A DNA stretch of 64,000 bases, taken from Dipylidium caninum (lineage: Eukaryota > Platyhelminthes > Cestoda > Cyclophyllidea > Dipylidiidae). The stretch spans positions 496,001 through 560,000 of the forward strand of contig QEYB01000255.1 in NCBI GenBank assembly GCA_017562135.1, written 5' to 3'. Made by a program: the position numbers and the translations under genes. The notes beneath the pieces are model-generated. The model was not told the origin of the DNA and did no database searches. It worked only from the letters and a program-made list of their open reading frames with translations. This document shows, one piece after another, positions 38,428-52,380 of this stretch (position 1 is its first letter; the number at the start of each line of letters is the position of its first letter).

Positions 38428-38873
38428 CTATTCCTTCTGTTCGTATTTGTAGACGAGGAATTGCATGTCCCGCAGAATCAGCTGAGCCATGAAGCCCGGG
38501 GTGAAGGTGAAGTAACTAAAAGAAAAATCGACCTTACATGGCACTGAAATGGTCACTAGTGGAAAGGACAAGGCATATGCCAACGCATATTTTCCCTCTT
38601 TCCGCCGTCCCCCCGTTGCTCCACTTCTTTCTCTCTCTCTCGCTCTCATTCCCTCACTTACCTGGCAAAATGTCGTCCAACAATGACATGCCAGTGGCCC
38701 CCGAGCTTATTGTTTAGGTCGATGCGGATGCTCTTGGCCATCTCGTCCTCGGTGCAGTAGAGCAGATCGGCCTTGTGCACGGCTTGGAGGATGATTCTCC
38801 GCGCATAGTCGTCGACCTGGGCTTCCTTGAACTTGGGTTTGGCGCACTGCGGGTTAGCAATAGCCGTCTTCAT
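38428..38873 (-). CDS. Dynein light chain (LC8-type) 2
   Basis: Exons 38873-38662 and 38515-38428, phase 2, 300 nt (99 residues), stop TAG. Motifs: YARRIILQAVHKADLLY, MAKSIRIDLNNKLGG, HWHVIVGRHFA at the exon end, then YFTFTPGFMAQLILRDMQFLVYKY. An upstream in-frame ATG at 38963 would add 30 residues; I chose 38873 because the family rarely has such an extension. The C-terminus is three residues longer than in most copies here (exon 2 is 88 nt rather than 79). Confidence 0.8.
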
Positions 38874-41800
38874 TGCGGTGAATGTAACTGTGTCTACAAT
38901 AGGCCTAAAGTAATGCTCACTACACTCGTCTTGATTAAGTCCCCCTCCACCAATGGTGTGCATGGTGCTGCTCTCGGTGCGGGCGTGCGCCCCACTTATC
39001 GATTAGGCGGGGCACGCGCTGCACGGGGCGGAGGAGGGAGGGGGGGCGCCTCAATCATGCCAATTAAGGGAATCATCGCGGGGCGTAGTTTATGAAGGTG
39101 AATGCAATTAGGCCCCGATGTGAAACGCCGCAGTGGGCCACCGGTGCCAAGTGAACCTCCCCGTGGAGGAATTAGCGGAGGCACCCGGCACCGCCTATGT
39201 GAGTGCCGCCAGATCGCTTGTGTGACTGACTTGCCAGCTCTCGCACGCACCGAAAGCTCAGACCCACCGTGAAAGTGCCTTCAAGCCAAATTCATCACCA
39301 CGTAGCACAGCAAAACTTCGCGAATGCGATGAGGCAACGAGGTGTTGGGAAAAAGGGCTCCCTCACGTCCTGATCCCGTCAGGCAATCGGCCCGGGCATT
39401 CCGACACTCTTTTTGGCGGAGCGGTGGGAGGGCGACCTTCTCTACGCAGTGCTGAATCTTGGGCATCCAGGACTTGTCAGGTCAACCTCGTCTTTCGTCA
39501 CGAGCGTCAGTTAGTTGACGTGCAACCGAAAAAAATGGATAGGCTGGGGCCTTTGGAGTCTTGAAGGAAGCCGTTCACAGAGTAGGAGGAAGCGAAGAGG
39601 GCCGAGGGCGGGGCAATACATCCCTTCGAACTTGGCATCTGTGCGAAAAGGTGAATTGACGATGTGAATCTCCAAACTGCCAGGTTAGCAAGAGGGGTTG
39701 AGCCTCTACACTAAAAGGCTGCGGGAAAACGGCCATCGTGTCGCGTGTCAACTCAAAGACTCGTGAGAATCCACTTTGTGGCGTAGAGCGTGAGACTTCC
39801 ACTGACACAAGGGATCCGAGGCCGTGGACTTAGAGGTCATTTCGACGGCCTTCCCCCCCCCCCCGCTTGGAGATCTTACGGGAGGCAAAGGAACACTCGC
39901 CTACATCTTCCTGCGCCCGCATCAACTGCCCGCTGGGAGGACGGGTCTCGTGAGGTGGCGTCTCAGGACCTCCTCCGACACTGCTGCACATCGGCAGCAC
40001 AGCCGTGTCAAGACCGCGAGGTCGTTTGGGCACAATAATGCATAACCGCGAGGGCTTCCTACTCTCTTAGTGGACAGTGATATTTAAGCAATGGCTCGCC
40101 CAGCCCACGAGCGGGAAGGTCGCCTGCATGGATCGCCGTCAGCCCTAAGAGGCGAGGGACGAGCGGCGCCGAGGCTGCGGCAGCAGGCGTAAAAACCTCC
40201 TCATCACTTCATCGGCTAACTCACTACGAGACACTTATTCCCAACTATCAAAATAAGAAGATTAATAAGAAGACTTCAGAAGGGAGTGGAGGATTATGAG
40301 TTGCCTCTGAGAAGGACTCCGGGACCATGTATGTGCACACAGTCGCTATTGAGGGGCTCTCAAGCGCACCTCGCTCGAGAGCGCCTCTTACTCATCCTCT
40401 CTGCGAATTCACCCCCTCATATGACAGCGGGGGTGGCGGGCTGGGGGCGCTGGCACCTCCGCCGCTGGAGCGTCTTCTGCCGTGAGTCAGGCCGCTTGTC
40501 CTCCCCCCCCCCTGTGAAGCGCTGCTGCCGGCAGCGCTTGGTCCGCTGTCTGCGCTGCGTCCCTCGTCCTCCCCGACGATCCCATGCAAAGTCGACAAGA
40601 ATGGCTCTGATTTCATGAGAACCCGAAACTGTAGATCTGTGTGACGTTTCACCAAAAAAGTACACTGCCATTTGCCGAGGCGAAAAAGAAATCCCCCTCA
40701 TGGGTGATTTTGAGCTTCCACGACATTTAGAGTAAAGCGGTTTGTCTCATATCTTTGTAGAAGCAATGGACGCCTGGTGGGGGGCCAAGTCTGCCCCGTC
40801 TGGTTGCCAGCGAGCATTCGTGGGACGCTCCTTCGCGTATCAGGCCTTTCACCCTCGCTGAATCTTTCAGTGCTGCCCAGCTCTTTCCCACTAAATAGTC
40901 TCATTCGGTATAATCATGTAGGGTGTCGAGGATTCCCCCATGCACGTCCCGTCCGAGGCGAAGTTAACCTTTTCCCTTCGCCGGGGAAGTAAAGAAGTGT
41001 GAAGCACTGCCGCTAGGTGGCGATTGGCACCACCACGTCATTAAGAGAGTCGTTGGACCTTGCAAGGTGGGATGAAACACGCCGAGGTGTTGCCGAGTTC
41101 GGCACAATCCCATGGCCCGACTGCCCCACGTGTCCTCGGATGCGCAGTTTGGGAGCACGAGACTCGTCCGCGGCTCGGCTTCGTCCTCGCCCTCCTCCCA
41201 CGCTTCGTCACCGCAAGCTTGAGCGCCGAGGGACGCGAGACAGACAGGAGAAGTGGACTCTTAAACGTCGCCGTCATGCTTTCCCACTCACCCACTCCGC
41301 ACTCGTCATTACTCCTACTTCGTAGTCACTAAGCCGTGTATATCACGAAGAAATGGCCGACGAGGTGCAGGCCGCGCTTCCTCCACTCACCCGTTAACGA
41401 CGTCGAGATGTTGGAGAAAGAGAAAAAGCCTGCTGACTGCCACAAAGTATCCTCAGAAAAAATTTTGCCTCGAGGCAGCCTGCGCTAGGAGGGGCAGGAG
41501 GTGTGCGGTCCTGCGTGACTGACGCTGGATGACGACGCACGACGAGAAGCGTCTCAGCCGCCTCCGCCGCCCTCCGACACTGCCAGTGTGACAGCCCAAT
41601 TGTGACGCGAAGAGTCTATGATGTCACCCGGGGACGTCGTCACCCCACAAGTGTGGCAGACACCGACTGCCGGAATATGGCGCAAACCACGAATTGACGA
41701 TGACGCGGGGGGGATGTCGCACAACCCGCCCTCCTCCAACTATAATTGAGAAGAAATGGCTTTACGGCGAAACACTGAAGGAAATGGTCCGGTTGCAGTC

Positions 41801-41955
41801 GAAAGTCTGTTTGACGGACCCTTCACTTTATATTACAATTGGTGGGCGATTACCGTGGGAGGAGGGCAAGGCAAAAGTGTCAACAAACAGTGGTCGGGCG
41901 ACCGCGGCGCGGTCGATTTGGACCGAGGAAGCGCAGACGTTCAGAGATTCCAATG

Positions 41956-42323
41956 TTACAGAAATTTGTACACCAGAACGCAGAGGTTGGTCATTTCCGC
42001 GTAGAAGTAGGTGTTCGCCTCGTAGGGGAAGGAGCTGCAGAAGTGGACAGAGCGGCCGGTGAGTGCGTGCGTGCGTGCGTGCGTGAGTGAGTGAACAAAA
42101 GGGGTGTAAGAGAGAAGAAAGCCCACCTGCCGAAAACGGGACCAACGTGGCAGTGCCAGTTACCGCCGAAGCGAGAATCACATTGCTGCTTGAGCTGGCT
42201 GGCTATACTCTGAATTTTGTTTGACCCGTTTTGCCGGAAAGCGTCTGAGACCAGTTGTTCCATATCCCGACGTTTCTCATCCGTCATGTCGGTGTGAACG
42301 TTGATGATCTTTCCGTCGGCCAT
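41956..42323 (-). CDS. Dynein light chain (LC8-type) 3
   Basis: Exons 42323-42127 and 42034-41956, phase 2, 276 nt (91 residues). Motifs: MEQLVSDAFRQ, SIASQLKQQCDSRFGG, NWHCHVGPVFG, then SFPYEANTYFYAEM and LCVLVYKFL. Start ATG at 42323. Its exon 2 is closest to light chain 6, which lies 5 kb away in opposite orientation, suggesting a duplicated and inverted pair. The intron holds a GTGC microsatellite. Confidence 0.88.
42060..42095. repeat. (GTGC)n microsatellite in light chain 3 intron
   Basis: Five GTGC units followed by GTGA units, inside the 92-nt intron at 42035-42126. Same unit, on the other strand, as the array at 36406. Confidence 0.9.
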
Positions 42324-43469
42324 GCTGAAGACGTGTCGGCGGAAGTGTTATCACTAGGATCTCGATGAAGTCTCGGTGTTACGTGCAACGCGTCTCACTA
42401 GAAAGGTGGAGGAGAGGAGAGCGAGACTGAACAGTGAGTAGGCGGTATCACTCAGCCAGCACCAAGCCAACCATTACGCGTGCTTCCACCAGTGCACGTG
42501 CCGTCTTCATTCGCGTAATCGCGTTCTCCACCCTCCTTCTCACCCGGTAGGGGGGTGGAGCCTTCAATGGCTGCCCTGCGGCTCGTTCGCGGCCTCCCTC
42601 CGCTGGACGGTGCCCTGCTGACTGGCCGACCAACCGGCCGAGTTGCTTGCTAGCGGCGTGTGGACGGGTGAGGGCTTTGTCCGGCGCCCTCCAGTCCGGT
42701 GAAATGGCCTGAGCGCGAATGGCGAATGCTTGTCTCGCTGGGCAAGTGAGGGATTTCTCGCGGTCCAAGGTCGAGGATGAGGCAGGTTGGTGGACGCACG
42801 CGGCCAATCCTGCTGCCTCCATGTGACGGTGGCGGCTCGGGAACAAATGAGAGCTCCTGTGACTGACATTTTGGGATTTTAGTTGTTTTGCCGCTCGTAA
42901 CAAGACTACGCCATTCAGTGGAAATTTCAACGTCTGCGCACTTAATAAGGAAAATAAAATTTTAATGCAGTTTTACAACGCTTAGAAATGGTTGCGTGCA
43001 ACTACTTTTTTCTCAAAGTGTGTGAAGGCCCGAGTTTTATCTTCTGCCTAGACGATGGGGAACCCTGTTCAGACGAGACACGAGGGCGGAGGGAGAGGAA
43101 ACTGTGTAGGCCCCCCTTCAGACTCAAAGCCCTGTCACGAGGTGCAGACTGGTAGAGGCCTCCCCCGGTCTTGCCTAACCGACCGTCTCTGGAATGCTGC
43201 GGGCCGCGGCGGGGGCGACGGGTGGGGAGGAGAGGCGAGGAGAAGGAGCGGGTTACGCGGACGGGGCAGAGCTGGTGTTGCGCCAACCCCCCGGCTCTGG
43301 GGCACGGGTCAGGTCGGCGCCAGGTCCTCACGCGGGAGGACCAATCAGGTGGCACTGCGGTGGATAATTAAGGCGCGTCTGCCACACCAGCAAATGAGCC
43401 ACTCATCGGAGAGTGCTGTTAAAAGTCGCACGGTTTATTCCACTGCACCGAGAGAGAGCAGTTCCAACC

Positions 43470-43880
43470 ATGAGCGGTTGTAATCATCATCACCACTGTC
43501 GCCGCCAGAAAGAGTCGACAGACCCGTGCGAGATTCGGGCCAAGTTTGTGAGCAAGGACCTCCACGAGAAGAATGAGTCGCGATTTCTGGAAGTAGTTCA
43601 AACCGCCTGCCAAATCTACGACGATCTGGTCGACTTAAGCACGGCCATCAAGCAGACCATGGACGAGACATACGGACCGACCTGGCATGTTGTGGTGGGT
43701 CCAAACTTCGCCAGGCAAGCCAAGCCCCGATATCAATGCGTTTTCACTTATTTTCCCTATTTCCTCTGTCTACTTTAACGGTGCATTTTCTCTCCTTGCA
43801 GTCACATCATGCACGAGAAGAGTGCGTTCGCCCACATCAAGTGCAACAATCTCTCGTTTCTCATTTACAAATACGGCTGA
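43470..43880 (+). CDS. Dynein light chain (LC8-type) 4, GC-AG intron
   Basis: Exons 43470-43714 and 43802-43880, phase 2, 324 nt (107 residues), TGA stop. A His-rich N-terminus (SGCNHHHHCRR) precedes the light chain domain: IRAKFVSKDLHEKNE, VVQTACQIYDDLV, IKQTMDETYGPTWHVVVGPNFA, then HIMHEKSAFAHIKCNN and FLIYKYG. The donor is CCAG|GCAAGC, a GC-AG intron rather than GT-AG; exon phase and the 79-nt second exon match the other copies, which supports it. The poly-His stretch could bind metal but that is speculation. Confidence 0.87.
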
Positions 43881-44964
43881 GGACTCAATTCTTTCGCCTA
43901 GTTGAGCTATAAAGAATTTCTAACTGTGAACTGCTTTATACATACTGAATAACACTGATCTGTCAGTCACATTGTCTGTCGCATTTGCGTTTGCAAGACC
44001 CACTGGGCGGTGGGGAAGTCCTTCTCCTCGTTGAAAGTCTTGCTGCGGTGGGGGGAGGACGGCTTAAATTAAAACCATAATTCGCAAACTCCTCTCCTCA
44101 AGCGGAGCAGAGTCGGCTTTTCGCTTGTGGGAGGACGAAAGTAAGACAGTGACAGGGGGAGAAGCCCACGACTCTCAAACACGTCAGTTGTTGGTGCCAG
44201 CAGTTCCACTTAGTGCACGAGGATGCACAAGTCAGAAGAAGTCTCTGCCATCTCTGACTGCCACTGTTTTCTACGAAGGACGCTACCTTAGGCTAAGCTT
44301 ATCAAAAGCAATGTCCCGGGACGGAAAGAATGTGGATTAGATTGTTACGGGGTTGAGTACGGATTCAGTTAAGTAAGGAGGACATGGGGGGCGGCTTCCG
44401 TGGCTAAATCCGCGCCTCTGCCGACCGCTCAGTGAGGAGGATTAAACCAGTCGAGGTAGAGTGCATCGCGTCCTCATAGTAAAATAGTCGGAGGAGAACC
44501 AGGCTCCTGGTCGTCTTGGCTTGTTTCCCATATTTTTGGACCTTATCACTGGCCGTTGAAAGGCCCGCATATGCCCCCATCCCATTTGGGCAAGCGACAC
44601 GAGGGAAAAGCACCAACTCAATACCACCGGAGACTACTCTCGTGTCTGTCTGCTAATTCGTCCTCTCTGCCTCCACAGGAATGAGTGGGGCTCTGCGGTC
44701 CCACTTCCGCGTATTTCGCGTGCGTACTGAAGCCGTTAGTTTAACCCGTTGACACGGTGATGGGGACCTTGGCACCCCCAAAAGCATGTCTAAACCACTT
44801 GTAGGGTTTTTGGCGCACCATCACCTCTTTTGGCGCGCCGAAGGGAACTGTCGGCCCCAACGCAAAATCTATGAGAGCCAGAGAGACAAATATATGTTTA
44901 TAATAGGACAGGAGATACATAGGGTCGACTAAGACAAAGAAAACGGCTTCCAAATTGTCTTTAG

Positions 44965-45359
44965 TTAGCCCAAACGGAACATTAGAATGTTTAGGTCGTC
45001 GTAGCTGACTCGGATATAGTAGCCCGGGGTGAAAGTCATGAAGCTAAAAGAAAGAAAAAGAACGAGGTGATGCGGCCAGGCCAGGCCAGGCGAGGGGGGG
45101 CGGGGGGGGTGGGGGGGGGAGACAAATAAACGGTGTGGACAGGAGAGGGGCGATCTTACGCTGCGTAGTCGGTGCCCACGACCACATGCCAGTACAGTCC
45201 ATGCTCGTCCTCCAGCAGTTGCTTCAGGGACCGTGCTAACCCCCTGGGGTCGTTGGCTTGACTTTCAACGAGTTTGCGGATATTTTTAATCAGATCACTA
45301 CGTCCTGGGCCCCGAAAGTCCGTCTCCTCCAAAATGAAGGCCTTTGAATCAGTCCCCAT
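44965..45359 (-). CDS. Dynein light chain (LC8-type) 5
   Basis: Exons 45359-45160 and 45043-44965, phase 2, 279 nt (92 residues), TAA stop. Motifs: FILEETDFRGPG, LIKNIRKLVESQ, LARSLKQLLEDEHG, YWHVVVGTDYAA, then FMTFTPGYYIRVSYDD and LNILMFRLG. The TFTPG element is shared with light chain 2. The intron contains a long G-run (45094-45119). Confidence 0.87.
45094..45119 (+). repeat. G-rich run, possible G-quadruplex
   Basis: Three blocks of seven to nine G separated by single C and T bases, inside the light chain 5 intron on its template-opposite strand, right after three CCAGG units. Confidence 0.7.
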
Positions 45360-47380
45360 TATGCCTGTCGGTAGGGAATCAAGTTGAAACTAGGCGGAAA
45401 ACGATAAGGTCTCTGCGCCCTCTGTTATAGTGGAGTGAGCCTCCCCTACACTGCCTACTTAGGCGATGGAATCCTTTGAGCATTACATCTAACTCATGTG
45501 TGCTGCCTCCACCAATCCGAGCGACGCGTGGCGTGTGTAATTGCTCGCTCATCCACCTCCCAACAACTCGATAAGTGCGGAGAACTGCTGGTCTTCATTC
45601 ATTAAAATCTCTCCACGTGCGCGCATGATTGAATTACGGCGGAGGCACTGCGGCGCGGTGCGATTTCAGCCTCCTCGAGGGGGGTCTGGGGCGTCGGAGG
45701 GCACGCGGAGGGAGGGTTGGGGGTTGGTGCACACGACGATTCCACCGCTCGAAGCTGGTCCAAAGCGAGCCTACTTCACCGCCTAATCCGGCACCCTCGA
45801 CTCGCTTGACTGGGTGCCGCACGCGAAGGTTTCGCTGCACCACATCCGAGGCTTTTGACGGTCCGGCAGACAAGGCGACAGGCGTTCGGGCTGGTGTTGC
45901 CAAAGTGCGCGCTTTTGTGCTCTAAACGACCGATACTTTCGTGAGGAGCCCTTCGCCCCGCCGCTTGATATCTCCCAGCTAAAGATCCTTCATGCCTTGT
46001 TGCAAGCGCGCATGGGTGCGCAAGGGGATGGTCACCTTGTGGAAGTAAACTGCGCGCACTTCCCTTTCCCATTAAAAGTGGAAACCACCTTTTGTCCCAT
46101 TGGCGTTGAGCCTCAGAAGTCTAGGTGAATGCTCTGCTTCGAAAAGCCTACCCTCTCCCAAAACCGTCACGATCCGTTAGTGAAGAAACGGGCTTCTTAA
46201 TAAAGCTCTGACCACCAGGACCCGAGTGGCAAGTGCCTGACAAAATGTGCTGGCAGCTATTCCACTGGGAGGGATCTCGCCCTGTAGCAGCAGCGCTTTG
46301 TGCTCATTTTCCGTTGAGACGAGCCCACTTGATGGTCCCGGGTGGATCAACTGCTGTGCACGGTAACCTCACTCGTCTAGTAATTTGCCCCATGTTTTCA
46401 CCCAACGGCGAGGACCAACTTAGTCAGGAGACGGGTGTTCCATCGTGATGCGAACTATTTTTTTTATTTGGTTCACAGCCGACTTTGCTTCTCGGATTCG
46501 CGCACTTTTAAACGAACTTATCGACAGAAAAGCTGCTATTTTTCGACTATCGCTTTATGAAGTCATCTTATTCTTTAGAAATCCTAAGAACACCTTCTGC
46601 CATCTCCTTAAGGTTTGACTTTCGTGGGTGACAGTTGCTCAGACGACCAAGTTCTTTGGATAAACGCCTTCTGATTGTAAATCGTCTGGTCGCTCTTGCG
46701 CGGCTCCTCCCCCCCTCGCCCCACCTCCCCCGCCACGGCTCCTTCCTGCCCCGCGACTGTTGGAGGAGGTCGCGTTCATGCAACCCGCCCTGGGGCCTCC
46801 GCTTATCCCCAAGCTCTTTGCCACCTATCTAACTCTGTCTCATTCCTCCTAATCCATCAATTCAGCCACTGAGCTTAATTGGGAGCACTCCAAATTACAG
46901 TCCGACGGTTGGTGGTGCGGAAACATGCAATCCCCTCTCCCTCATCTCATGCGCCTCGACTCACTTGCGGTCACGGCCCAATTCTTTTCGACTTGGAATC
47001 ACCTTCTGCATGTCAACACACAACGCCTGGCCTGACGGGCCCCGCAAGTTTGTCCTTGGTCGGCCACTTCCACACAGCATGGCGGAGGTGAGGACCTTTG
47101 CTCCAAGGGGGCACCGACAAAGTCCGACCTGCGGGACTGCCACATCGTCACCAGGCAAGATATTTCATTCGCTTTCGAAAGCCATAATCGAATTGAGGGC
47201 AGTCCTGCGCCAACTGCAACCACGCGACTCTGATTGGCGCAGCGGGGCAGGAGGAGCCAGGCGAAAGAAGCCCTCCGGTGCGTGCGTGATGTGAGGACTT
47301 GGGTGTCACACAGTCGTTCACACTGCTTAAAGCAGCCTCCTGTAAGCCGACGGTGAGTGCTTTCTACGGTACAGCGAAAA

Positions 47381-47749
47381 ATGAGCAGCAAGTTGCAGCC
47401 TGAAAATATCACGAGCGAAATGCCGGTGGAACTGAGAGATGACGTGACAGGGCTGATAAGAAGGGCTCTCGAAGAAAGGGAGAACCGCCGCTCGCCCAAG
47501 AATCTTGCCGCGGCTATTAAAACCCTCTGCGACGAAAACCTGACAGGCACATGGCATTGCCACGTTGGTCCCAGCTTTGGAAGGTAGGTTGGTTTTCTGC
47601 AAAATTCGTCAGAGCATCAGACGCCGCCTTCTCCATCCTCTAACACGATTTTCACTTCCCCCCCCCGCAGTTCCTTCCCCTGCGAGGACCAAATCTACTT
47701 ACACTGCCAGTGGAGAGACCTCACCATTCTGGTGTACAAATTTCTATGA
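47381..47749 (+). CDS. Dynein light chain (LC8-type) 6
   Basis: Exons 47381-47583 and 47671-47749, phase 2, 282 nt (93 residues), TGA stop. Motifs: VELRDDVTGLIRRALEE, LAAAIKTLCDENLTG, TWHCHVGPSFG, then SFPCEDQIYLHCQW and LTILVYKFL. The acceptor is preceded by a run of eight C. A further ATG (47357) lies upstream in frame but within a poorly conserved context, so 47381 is preferred. Close relative of light chain 3. Confidence 0.88.
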
Positions 47750-49252
47750 AGTGAAGTTGCAACACGCAGAAATCGTGTTACTTCACCACATTACTTTGTT
47801 AATGTTGCAAAAAATTCTCTAAACGTGTCTCCTCTCACCTTTTACTGTCCGTTTTTTGCTTTTGGGTCTGTACCTCCAAGGAAAAATTGGAATTGGGCAG
47901 GAAACCACAGTGGGCGAATAAAACCTAAAAAAGCATTCCTCCAAACTGTCGTCTCCCACTACCAAAGTGATGTTCAGGAAAGAAGTAGATGGAAAGAACT
48001 GAAAAAGCCACTGCGACATATTCCTGTAAGATGAGTCCAGTGACTCGGGGGCATCTCGAACGCACTCCTCCAAGGGGAGGTCCGAATTGGCGTTGCGATT
48101 CAGTTAGGGGGTTATTAGAGCCGAGATTTGGTGGCCTTTGCGACGATCAGTCAACTTGTCAAAGAAGGCCGCAGGTGATAGTCGAGTGTTAACAATCCGC
48201 CGTTGCGACATGCGGAGACAGGGGACCGAGGCCTGGCACACTATGCAAAGTTGCTTTCGGTTTGCTCCCACGGCTCTCCCTCTCAGACGCCCTCACTCTT
48301 GGCTGTTCACCCAAACACTCAGGGGTAGTGTCCCCTGGGCTTCTGCTAAAACACCTCTCCTGCTCGTGATCGTACATGCCTCTCCCTAGCAATTGCTGGC
48401 AAAGCCGAAGCCATCTTGTCGAATGTGGGTTGTCCCCTTGGTGCCTGCTCCTTCAGAAAGAGGTGATCTCTGCTTTCTACTTTCAGTGAGATGAGTAGTT
48501 TCGGTCTCGCCGTCGTTAGATCCGCGGAGGCGGCAAGAACCTGTGTCGATATGAGTCCCCAACAGGAAAGCGAGAAGTTGTAAACTGGAAGACTTTTAAC
48601 GCCTCGTTCTCCAACACAGTAGCATTCGAGCTGTTTGATAGGCGAACTCTTTTAACTTTGTAACAATGGGACTACTGAATATCTTCGTGTGTGTGTCCTC
48701 TTTTAATTGTTTACACCACAGTAATTCCTAATGTGCTAGGCAAGTTCGCTCGCCAAGATGCTTAAAGTGAGCAGGCTAAGTCCTCATCTGTGTAAGCAAC
48801 CAAAAAAGCTCGCTTTAATGACACCCAGAGGGGTTGTGCCCTTAGTCCTGCTTCCCCTTTGCGCCACCCGCCTAACCTCTAATTCCAAAGGCCACTTGGC
48901 CATTGTTACCCTCGTAGCAGTGGTGACCACCGAGATGAAGCCTGCCCGTCGCCGCGCGGAGAGGCGGCGGCCACGGCCACTTAACGTGGCTCAAGAGCAC
49001 CCGATCACATTGTCACCTCTGTTGGCAAAAGTGTGCTTTATCGAGGGACTTTGGCTTAGAAAGTTGTTCCTCAACCGATTTCCTCCGTCTTCTTCCCTAC
49101 TTCCAGCCACATTTCACATGGAGCCCGCTGCGCACATGCGATTCCCTTCTCTGCAAATGCTACTTAAGTGTTCCCTCAAGAATGGAATTAGGGTCGTGGG
49201 AGAAGAAGAGATAAATTAAAGGAAGTCTGTTGCCATTAGCGGTTTCGGGAGA

Positions 49253-49640
<388 letters not shown>

Positions 49641-52380
49641 GCTCACCTCTCCACAAGGTTAAAGTCCTTTACCATTTCACCGACGGCCCCTTAAATATCC
49701 TGCATCTGCACGAACAGCGAATGCTGAGCCTCAGTAGCATTGCCTCAAAGTCCTGTTTCTCGAAAACTCGGTGACACTTTCTTGGATCTCAACAAGACCG
49801 GAATCAGCCACACACGTTGTTGCCGATTCTCCCACCCGGCTTCAGTCGCCTACGAAAGTCTCCGGAACTGATGAGACATGGCGTTTCGCTAACTGACAAA
49901 ATTAATGACTTCGATGGGAGATATTATCACTCAGACATCTCCCCACTACGTCTGACCTAAGAGGTGTTTTCTCTTCCCAAAAATTGGACACAACAGGGCA
50001 GATGTGAGCTCCGATGCCTAAAGAACACTAATGCGACTTCCATGTCTCGATTTCTCCACACTGTAGTGGAAAATTCCACTGCACTGAATGCCTACTGGTG
50101 TGTTTCGCTTTATCAGGTTCCGTCGGACCCAAAACAGCCCAAATTCGCACATTCTCATTCCCTCTGGCCAGACCCGGGCGGTGCCAAGCAGGAAAGGCGT
50201 TCATTCCCACTCCAACAGTTCCCCCACTTAGCACTTACGTGTGTAAAGAAATGTGAAGCCAGTCAGGCCAACTAAAAGCCTGTCTTTCCTAGCAATATTG
50301 GGTTGTCGTAGGATAAAAATCACCTGTCTTTAGCTTCTGCCACAAGAGTTTGTCCCACATGTGAATTCTTCAACGTTTTCTTAACAACCTCACCAGTGAG
50401 TAGAATCGCTAGTCCATTTACTCTTCTCTATCCCTTTAATCCTCAAGTTCGCCGAAAAGTGAGACATGAACATTTAAGCATTACAGTGCAGGTCAGGATA
50501 TCTCTGCTGCTGAGAGCCTTCGTGACTCCACAAATTCTTTTCCAAAACACCGTTTCCATGGAGGTCGGAGGAGGGCTAATAGAGTGAACCGAAAATTCAG
50601 TAGCTCGACCTCGAAATTCTCCGTCAGTACTTCCACTGAATGCCTATTACCACGGCTGGCTTTCACTTGTAATCGTACAAACTGTTGTCTCGAGTGGTGG
50701 TGGCCAGGTCAGAATGTAAATATTCCCCTTGGTGAGAGGGTAAACATCATTATTCGGCGCGTAGCACCACGTGGAAGGTTCAAAGGTTAAGCCAGAGGCT
50801 ACTATGCAATAGGGTTAATTGGGGAAAATGGCATTTTCACTTCCATAAAATAATTTAAATTTGTGCAATGCTCCAGCTGAAGCATAGGTCTCTACCCATG
50901 TGCGTGTATTTTGCTGCCTCACACTGCGCGCGTGTTAAAAAGTCCAGAATGAGGAAAATCGGAGTAAACAGAAGGTGATGATGGGGGGTCCTGCAACCGT
51001 CAGTCAACTTGCCATCACTTTGCCACTTACTCGGCTACCCTGTTGATCTGAGAGTTCGCTTTGCAAAAGTTCCAACAATTTAACCGCTCAGAGTAGATGC
51101 GGCAGTCTGGAAAAGGTGATCGACCAAGTTTTTCGAAAAATAAAAAACCACCCAGACGTCAGAGCAAGTGATTTACTGACGATAAATTCACAATAAAGGA
51201 ACACTTTATGGTAGAGCTATTGAAATCAAGTAGATAGGATGGCGAATAACTCGGCAGCAGTGTTGAGACAAGGACTTGGGTCACAAAGTAAAATCATACC
51301 AAAGCCAAAAGTAATAGACACTCTTATGGGGCGCGATTATCTCGTTCTATAATGTGGTCTAATTTCTTCTAAAGTCCAAAATCTCCGGCCCTTCAAGATA
51401 GTATATTAGCGCTTGGCCTCAAAACTTGCGACATATCGCCTGTATGTGTAATGACCAAGGAACAAATCTCTACGTTCCCTTACTGAGTTCTGTCACTAAC
51501 TCACTAAGGATCTTGAAATATCCAGGCCCGTTTACATCGAAATCTTCCTACTGCAAATTAATTTGCACCTATTGTATAGGCTCCAAGGCTTTTTGGAAAA
51601 TGTCCTGTCGTTGGAGCTCATTTTAATGTTTACAGTAGGCTTACTCAGCTACAATTATTCATATCTTTGGGCGGGTATAAGGAAGCTGTTTGAGTTTCAT
51701 TTATGTTTAATTAGAGAAAACTTGGTAATTACTTTGGATCAAAGTTAAGAGACACACATTAGCTTTTAGTGAAGAAAAAAACACTGATAGTACTTTTATT
51801 CAGATGGAGGGTGGTTCCCTCGTAATTGCCTGACGTAGTTAGTGGTCCCGTGTGACTGGCTTGATTCGTCACACCCTGTCATCCTCCACAGCGACATTGC
51901 GCAATAACCTACAGCAGTCAATGTGACACGGTAGCACGCATTTGTTACCCACTATGGTATTGTATAAGGTTCGACATAGTTAAGATCACTAAATGAACCT
52001 CAACTTTGGTTCGGCAGAATCAGTACTTAGTTATTTGTCTAGATTTTACTTTCGCGTCGGTAATAAATATTCTTATCGGTTATCAATATATTTATTAAAT
52101 TCATAGTATCGACTACTAAATGGAAAATTACATGAATTAGCAGTAAATCTTATAAATTTAGGTGTTTGCGGCTGTCCAACATTTGACCCTCATATATTAA
52201 TATAGTTGGGAAGGAATTCATGAAATTTCGTGTAATTTCTAATATCAGCGAGTATGACATTCAATCCAGAAGGCGCCTACTTTGAAAGACTTGCAATCAG
52301 CGGTTGCCGGACTGTCGGTGTGTGGTTTTCTGCACTCTGCAAAAGTCTGCTCGTAATGATAAACATGTCTGTCATTTTAG
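49641..52380. other. Gap without supported gene
   Basis: Composition changes from balanced to AT-rich near 51 kb. No motif-bearing frame. The last bases (GTCATTTTAG before 52381) look like an intron acceptor, so UBE2S may have an upstream, possibly untranslated, exon here. Confidence 0.45.
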
